This document shows, one piece after another, positions 40,901 to 44,236 of a DNA stretch of 44,236 nucleotides. A program made the translations under genes and the position numbers. The notes under the pieces are model-generated. The model searched no databases and was not told the DNA's origin. It saw only the letters and a list, made by a program, of their open reading frames with translations. Position 1 is the stretch's first letter. Every line of letters begins with the position of its first letter. The DNA is from Phoronis australis. Lineage: Eukaryota; Phoronida; Phoronidae. The stretch lies in the NCBI GenBank assembly GCA_002633005.1, contig NMRA01000365.1:21181-65416 (forward strand), given 5' to 3'.

Positions 40901-43873
40901 CTTGTTTAAGTGTGATAACTTCGTAGCAACTTAAAGTTTTACTATGTCGCCAAACTAAGTTTGTGGCTGTATTGGTGAGCTGAAGGTTTACAAATTGAGT
41001 CTTGCAACCATTGATTTAAGAGTCTGTCATTTTACTCTGTTTTAGGAATGTGCTGTGCGTAGTGGCCACATTGAATGTGTTGATGACTCCGATGTTTTGT
41101 TTCACTGGGCTGACGACGGTTTCCCTGTTGATGATAGAGTGCACCATGAGTTGTTTGTGGCTAATCCAAGTACGTCTGACTGTTTTCAGACACTTAAAAG
41201 CTTGGTTAAGGGCAATGTACACGTCGTGTGCTTATATGTGTTTAGAATGCCTAGAACCATTTTCTGTATTGTACCTGTTGCTGATAAGAAGGAATCTTTA
41301 CATTCACCTATTTACTGCTTTAGGGGAGGAATTAAGTTGTTACTGCATGCATTTTAAAGTTTTGAGAATCTAACAGTTTTATAGCAGTGGTATCTTGTGT
41401 TTATTTTCACAATTTACTGTGACATATAGAGTTAATTGGTAGTAGCATTTACTGAAGACATCTTAAAAATTTTGCCTCACTAGGTGTGCCGATCTCATCT
41501 CATCTCCGTGAGCTTATGTCAGCTTTAGCCGACCGGATGACTGAAGAGTCAGATGAAATACAACTGCAACGCATTGAGAACAAGCATAGGCGAGGTGAAT
41601 ATGAACTTATACTTTACTGAGTGAAAAATACAGAGTTAAACAATGGGAAACAACAAATTGTAAGTCAATTAGTGTGCTACGATAATATTTACATGATTGA
41701 GTGGTTGCCTTATACTACTAAATGGGTTGCCATTGTTGTTTCCTCACAAATGAGTGCTCTTAAGAAAACCTTTAGTGGGGTCATGCATGGATTGGCTTGT
41801 AATCGAGATTTGTTCATTAAGTTTATGAGCTAATCTACAAGCAGCCATATGTGCACATGAAGAACACAAATTACATAACAAAGAATTGCCATTAATCCTC
41901 ACATATTCACGATGAGGTTTGCAATGCAGTTTTGCACTAACTCGCCTTAAGCAATGATGGAAGAAGGTAAGTGATAGAAGATTTGATGTTGGCTATGTTT
42001 AAGGATGAACTTGTACTTGACCAGATTGGTTTATTCTGGTGGGCTTATATGCCAGAACAAATAAAAAGTTAGAGTTGTTCTTCCCTGGCATTACTCTACT
42101 GCATGGCTACTCCTGTCTGTCTTGTCAAGAAAGTTTTGACCTTGTAGTTTTTAAATATTAGGAAAATATGTATGACGTATTCTTAAATGATAGTTCCATG
42201 CAATGCAGAAAGGTCACATCTACTATAGTAACCTTTGCAAATTTCCGCAAGCATAACACAAATACAGTGGAAGTCCTCTAGAACAATAAACTCTTTTGGA
42301 TGGGATGCCGATGATGGTTGTGCACTGAAAAAGTTACAGCATAGAGCCACACAATCACAAGTCTTATTATTCACTATCCCACTCACATCAACTTAACTTC
42401 ACTTAGAGGTCATAGAGGTCATATCGGTACCGTGGTTGCCTCTAGTTCATTAAGTGTGCTCAGGTAAACTATTGGATAGCACAACTGGTAATGATTGAAA
42501 CTGTCTTCCTGTTATTAGACAGGGTCAAGTTATGTTGGTGGCCACGGGTGGTCTAGTGTTGAGAATAGAATGCATGAGCCTTGGGTTGTTGCTGTGGTCG
42601 TATGTTTCATGTATCTTATTTGTTGCCACCCAAATATTGTATTGTTGGTCTAATTCGCTTCAGATAATTGATAAGAAAAGAAAGATTATGATGTTGAATT
42701 TTTTCACCTTAGACTTGTTAATTGTACCTAATTATCAGGTGTACGTTCAGGATATCGCATGGTGCCCCTTAATATTCCACAATCACCTTTGCTCTTCTCA
42801 TTCTCCATAAATTGTTGATCTACCCCGTAACTTCATCAAAAACATCAGGTTTCCAGCAAATGATTGTGGGACAAAATGGGATACAATTGTTGTGCTACAC
42901 ATTTTCGCGTGACCTGATTGGCTGCCATAAATTGCCGTATGGGAACAATTCATTAGTAAATAGTCACTTACTTATATGGGTCCTTGATTTTGAGTACAAG
43001 TTTGATACCCGTTATTCACTGGAGGAAACATTAAGTTCTCAAAATCTGGAACACCTGTAAGCGGACCATCCCGAATTAAAAGAGTTGTCCTAGTTATCAT
43101 TTAGTCCATTCTATGCCTTTAAACGTAACTGGATGTAATGCTGGAATTGTTGATTTACCTTTTGTCTAACCAAATCTGAAATTTCCAAAAATAAGTTTGT
43201 GAAACCCTAGCTGCTCTTTGTTAGCAACAACTAAAACATAAAACTGATAACCAGACTTATAAACTTTACAACAGTGATGATAATGGTTTAGATATTTGTA
43301 ACTGACAATGCAAGACATTGTGCAAGGAAGAATGATGTACTAAATTTTTAATTTCAGATGATGCATTTGAGAAGGTCAGACGGAACGAGATTGATATATC
43401 AGGTAACTCTAAAAAATGAGTCAAAAACATTTAAAATAGATAAAAAAAATATGAACTCGAATTTAAACACTTGTAGATAGCTAAAATACTAAGTTTCACA
43501 AGTAAATTCAGGTATGAATGCTTTAAGTCCATATTTGGAACCAAGGGATTTTTGCTAGCCATCTACTGTTGTCAGTAAAATTTAGTAAATAACAGTGTTT
43601 TTATATGATGTGCCACATCCACTTTGGCTCTCATGGAAACTGCTTAGAAAAAATATTCTCTAGAACTTGTCGATGTTACTCAATTGATGAAATTTTGTCC
43701 AGCATATGAAATAGGTCCTTCATATTTGTTATGTTTCAGAGGTGTGCATATCATGTGATGTCCATACTGATCCAGTAGTGGCCCAACACCCTCTGTTTTA
43801 TGGGGGTCTGTGTGCTGAGTGTAAACAGGAGCTGATGGATACACTATTTACATATGGAGATGATGGACTGAAT
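28932..43873 (+). CDS. DNMT3-like DNA (cytosine-5) methyltransferase, N-terminal part
   Basis: Eleven phase-consistent exons (28932-28988, 31327-31396, 32135-33843, 34562-34702, 36289-36315, 36790-36939, 37611-37715, 41046-41169, 41484-41594, 43358-43402, 43740-43873) encode 891 residues. Order: basic N-terminus, long disordered region with a nuclear-localisation-like stretch (about 442-462), PWWP (about 669-753), a linker with a HWADDGF stretch comparable to one in vertebrate DNMT3, and the first part of the ADD zinc-binding domain (about 847-891). DNMT3 enzymes place new methyl groups on CpG cytosines; PWWP reads methylated histone H3K36 and ADD senses unmethylated H3K4. The methyltransferase domain lies beyond the window. 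The start ATG sits 12 bases after an acceptor-like site, implying an upstream 5' UTR exon or, less likely, further coding sequence. PWWP followed by this ADD supports DNMT3 over other PWWP proteins. Confidence 0.9.
28990..29340 (+). repeat. Dispersed repeat in DNMT3-like intron 1
   Basis: It shares GACAATGCTATTTGAACATC and a later block around TTTCAACCTACTTC(A/G)TATTC with 36355-36545 in a later intron of the same gene, in the same order and orientation. Confidence 0.55.
29577..29820 (+). mobile_element. tRNA-derived SINE with a LINE-like tail
   Basis: An A-box-like TGGCCTAGTGTGG (29592-29604) and a B-box-like GGTTGGAGTCT (29636-29646) are about 30 bases apart. The tail from about 29748 (CAATGGGCCCA, GTGAGGCCTGTGCACGTCTG) matches the post-RNase H sequence of the LINE near 11645-11680. 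It ends in a T-rich run. A perfect 13-base inverted repeat (29588-29600 with 29648-29660) closes the head. The copy appears old. Confidence 0.65.
29880..30715 (+). repeat. Tandem array of an approximately 345-bp unit, 2-3 copies
   Basis: Landmarks recur in order: GTGCAAAGGTCATCTAATTT near 29897, 30301 and 30644; TTTCAGGTCATTTGGT near 30114 and 30475; and ACATTTTTCAAGGAAT near 29926, 30340 and 30680. Units are moderately diverged. Intronic, non-coding. Confidence 0.8.
30990..31125 (+). repeat. 68-bp unit in two tandem copies
   Basis: AGGGCATTTTGAGTGGTGCA and the following bases through GGAATTGGAATACC occur twice, offset by 68 bases, with only small changes. Confidence 0.9.
31327..31396 (+). 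CDS. DNMT3-like exon 2
   Basis: The acceptor is tttctttag and the donor GTAATT; phase 0 to 1. It encodes ARMIKSEELGEEVTSGRGLA and a few more residues, acidic and probably unstructured. Confidence 0.7.
32135..33843 (+). CDS. DNMT3-like exon 3: long disordered N-terminal region
   Basis: The acceptor is gctatttcag and the donor AAG|GTATTT; phase 1 to 0, 569 uninterrupted codons. It is rich in Ser, Thr and Pro over the first two thirds and acidic/Ser-rich later. A basic cluster (VKKRKRSC, then RKSRKRGRHH followed by a Ser run) lies at about residues 442-468 and is a likely nuclear-localisation or DNA-contact patch. A short hydrophobic island (FRDPLFFASGLASLWTLAAQ) stands out near 32701. Long poorly conserved N-termini are usual in animal DNMT3 proteins. 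The alternative reading, an intronless insertion, is unlikely given the clean splice sites. Confidence 0.85.
34562..34702 (+). CDS. DNMT3-like exon 4
   Basis: The acceptor is gttttag and the donor GTTAGT; phase 0-0, 47 codons. It contains a Lys-rich stretch (STPRKKKSKEEN) and precedes the PWWP domain. Confidence 0.8.
34782..34851. mobile_element. Small foldback element, copy 2
   Basis: It matches the family at 22047-22126. The core CACTGAATAACGGGTAACAA is shared almost exactly with the copy at 42978-43055 on the opposite strand. Confidence 0.7.
34930..35270 (-). repeat. Old dispersed repeat, copy 3
   Basis: Reverse-complement member of the family at 16260-16650 and 23190-23525. Confidence 0.55.
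36289..36315 (+). CDS. DNMT3-like exon 5: 27-base micro-exon
   Basis: The acceptor is tttattgtag and the donor GTAATT; phase 0-0, encoding nine residues (DERELNTEE). Skipping it leaves the frame intact, so it may be alternatively used. Its short length makes the call less certain than the others. Confidence 0.55.
36355..36545 (+). repeat. Dispersed repeat directly after the micro-exon
   Basis: Partner of 28990-29340, with the same ordered blocks. Confidence 0.55.
36790..36939 (+). CDS. DNMT3-like exon 6: PWWP domain, first half
   Basis: The acceptor is ttcttgtag and the donor GTATGA; phase 0-0. It contains GEIVWAKFGRQCWWPGIV, where CWWP takes the place of the namesake Pro-Trp-Trp-Pro as in other DNMT3 proteins (SWWP), followed by YCWVFWFGDHKVSE. 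The aromatic residues expected to line the methyl-lysine cage are present. Confidence 0.95.
37611..37715 (+). CDS. DNMT3-like exon 7: PWWP domain, helical end
   Basis: The acceptor is gttctaaag and the donor GTAAGT; phase 0-0, 35 codons. It includes LKGFTEEYRRFKSSSHRSKL and GRALLEAIR, the C-terminal helices of the PWWP fold. Confidence 0.9.
37716..38214. other. DNMT3-like intron 7, first part
   Basis: AT-rich, with no coding sequence or known repeat recognised. Confidence 0.5.
38215..38516 (+). repeat. 302-bp direct repeat, copy 1
   Basis: Nearly identical to 38763-39064 (only a couple of substitutions seen). It ends directly at a single N. Confidence 0.95.
38517..38517. other. Single N ending the repeat copy
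   Basis: As at 6086, one ambiguous base sits exactly at the boundary of a near-identical duplicated block, which suggests a scaffold join. Confidence 0.8.
38763..39064 (+). repeat. 302-bp direct repeat, copy 2
   Basis: Second copy, 548 bases downstream of the first. The flanks of the two copies are unrelated, unlike a simple contig overlap. Confidence 0.95.
39065..41045. other. DNMT3-like intron 7, remaining part
   Basis: No exon was recognised. Near 40244 AGTGGCAGATCTAGG resembles the end of the CAGTGGCGGAT MITE family. Near 40595-40620 TTTTGGGCAGATCTGATTAC resembles 29450-29475, a minor dispersed repeat. Confidence 0.4.
41046..41169 (+). CDS. DNMT3-like exon 8: linker between PWWP and ADD
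   Basis: The acceptor is tctgttttag and the donor GTACGT; phase 0 to 1. It encodes ECAVRSGHIECVDDSDVLFH followed by WADDGFPVDD, resembling the WALGGF-type segment found between PWWP and ADD in vertebrate DNMT3A. Confidence 0.85.
41484..41594 (+). CDS. DNMT3-like exon 9: linker
   Basis: The acceptor is cctcactag and the donor GTGAAT; phase 1-1. It encodes LRELMSALADRMTEESDEIQ and neighbouring charged residues, probably helical. Confidence 0.75.
42978..43055. mobile_element. Small foldback element, copy 3
   Basis: Reverse-oriented member of the family at 22047 and 34782. The inverted ends (TTGATTTTGAG and CTCAAAATC) and the core CCCGTTATTCACTGGAG are clear. Confidence 0.7.
43358..43402 (+). 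CDS. DNMT3-like exon 10: entry to the ADD domain
   Basis: The acceptor is taatttcag and the donor GTAACT; phase 1-1, 45 bases. It encodes DDAFEKVRRNEIDIS, matching the helix that leads into the ADD fold in DNMT3 proteins. Confidence 0.8.
43740..43873 (+). CDS. DNMT3-like exon 11: ADD domain, first zinc finger
   Basis: The acceptor is atgtttcag and the donor GTAAGT; phase 1 to 0. EVCISC, then HPLFYGGLCAECK, supplies the two CxxC pairs of the GATA-like finger, and TYGDDGLN follows. It is the last coding exon within the window. Confidence 0.95.
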
Positions 43874-43882
43874 GTAAGTACT

Positions 43883-44236
43883 GGAGGCAGAGCCACAGTG
43901 GGAGGAATAGGGTGGATCTAAGTTGTATAAGTATTGGAGGTGGAGCATGCACAGTGTGATGTGTAGGGTGGATCTAAGTTGTACAAATACAGGAGGCGGA
44001 GCCACTGTGTGATGGATAGGGTGTTACTAAGTTGTACAAGTACTGGAGGCGGAGCCACAGTGTGATGTGTAGGGTGGATATAAGTTGTACAAATACAGGA
44101 GGCGGAGCCACTGTGTGATGGATAGGGTGGATCTAAGTTGTTCAAGTACTGGAGGCGGAGCCACAGTGTGATGTGTAGGGTGGATATAAGTTGTACAAAT
44201 ACAGGAGGCGGAGCCACTGTGTGATGGATAGGGTGG
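43883..44236 (+). repeat. 53-bp minisatellite, seven copies to the window edge
   Basis: Units start at 43883, 43936, 43992, 44045, 44098, 44151 and 44204 (GGAGGCGGAGCCAC and on). From the third unit two variants alternate: CACTGTGTGATGGAT and CACAGTGTGATGTGT. That gives a 106-bp higher-order period. The array begins ten bases after the exon 11 donor. A minus-strand open frame across it is an artefact. Confidence 0.95.

Noticed and set aside
43918-44217. Minus-strand 99-residue open frame with repeats
   Set aside because: Product of the 53-bp minisatellite in an intron.
1-44236. CRISPR array, operon or prokaryotic defence system
   Set aside because: The repeats are minisatellites or transposons without spacers, and the genes are intron-split animal genes.

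Overview
This is a window of animal (metazoan) nuclear DNA, not a prokaryotic one. Both recognisable genes are split by GT-AG introns whose reading phases match across every junction. Introns are long and full of old LINEs, SINE-like elements, MITEs and minisatellites. A DNMT3-type gene excludes lineages that lost de novo DNA methylation, such as flies and nematodes. The overall picture fits a marine invertebrate, possibly a deuterostome, but the species cannot be fixed from the sequence.

Left part (1-15.3 kb): a possible Cys/Trp-rich exon (723-869); a defective I-group LINE with a perfect 10-bp target-site duplication (1398-3536); a 1.77-kb direct duplication meeting at a single N (4318-7856) that carries two identical copies of a Cys-rich exon ending in a sushi/CCP-like half module; a 242-bp foldback MITE (8291-8532); a Ser/Thr-rich decamer-repeat exon next to a 52-bp tandem array (9211-9770); an RNase H-bearing LINE (about 10320-12480); and a minus-strand CR1/L2-like LINE (about 12500-15070) into which a second, RTE-like LINE has jumped (13289-14429).

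Middle part (15.3-24.3 kb): nine consecutive plus-strand exons, phase-consistent from 15334 to the stop at 24269, encode the GAIN domain, GPS cleavage motif, seven-transmembrane bundle and short tail of an adhesion GPCR. The Ser/Thr-rich exon and perhaps the upstream Cys-rich exons would be its ectodomain. Its GPS motif keeps the cleavage tripeptide HLT but lacks two of the four usual cysteines, and they are the two that normally pair with each other.

Right part (24.3-44.2 kb): after an 845-bp assembly gap and about 3.7 kb of repeats, eleven plus-strand exons (28932-43873) encode the N-terminal 891 residues of a DNMT3-like DNA methyltransferase: a 569-codon disordered exon with a basic nuclear-localisation-like stretch, a 9-codon micro-exon, a PWWP domain split over two exons, a linker and the start of the ADD zinc-finger domain. 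The gene runs off the right edge, so the catalytic domain is not seen. Its introns hold a SINE-like element, an approximately 345-bp tandem array, small foldback elements and a 53-bp minisatellite beginning at a splice donor.

The two genes are neighbours in the same orientation, and nothing in the sequence suggests that they work together. I did not find a clear undescribed multi-gene system. The most interesting signals are the nested LINEs with a target-derived microsatellite tail, the coordinated cysteine loss in the GPS, the out-of-frame repeat next to the stalk exon, and the N-flanked duplications that affect how the gene models should be read.
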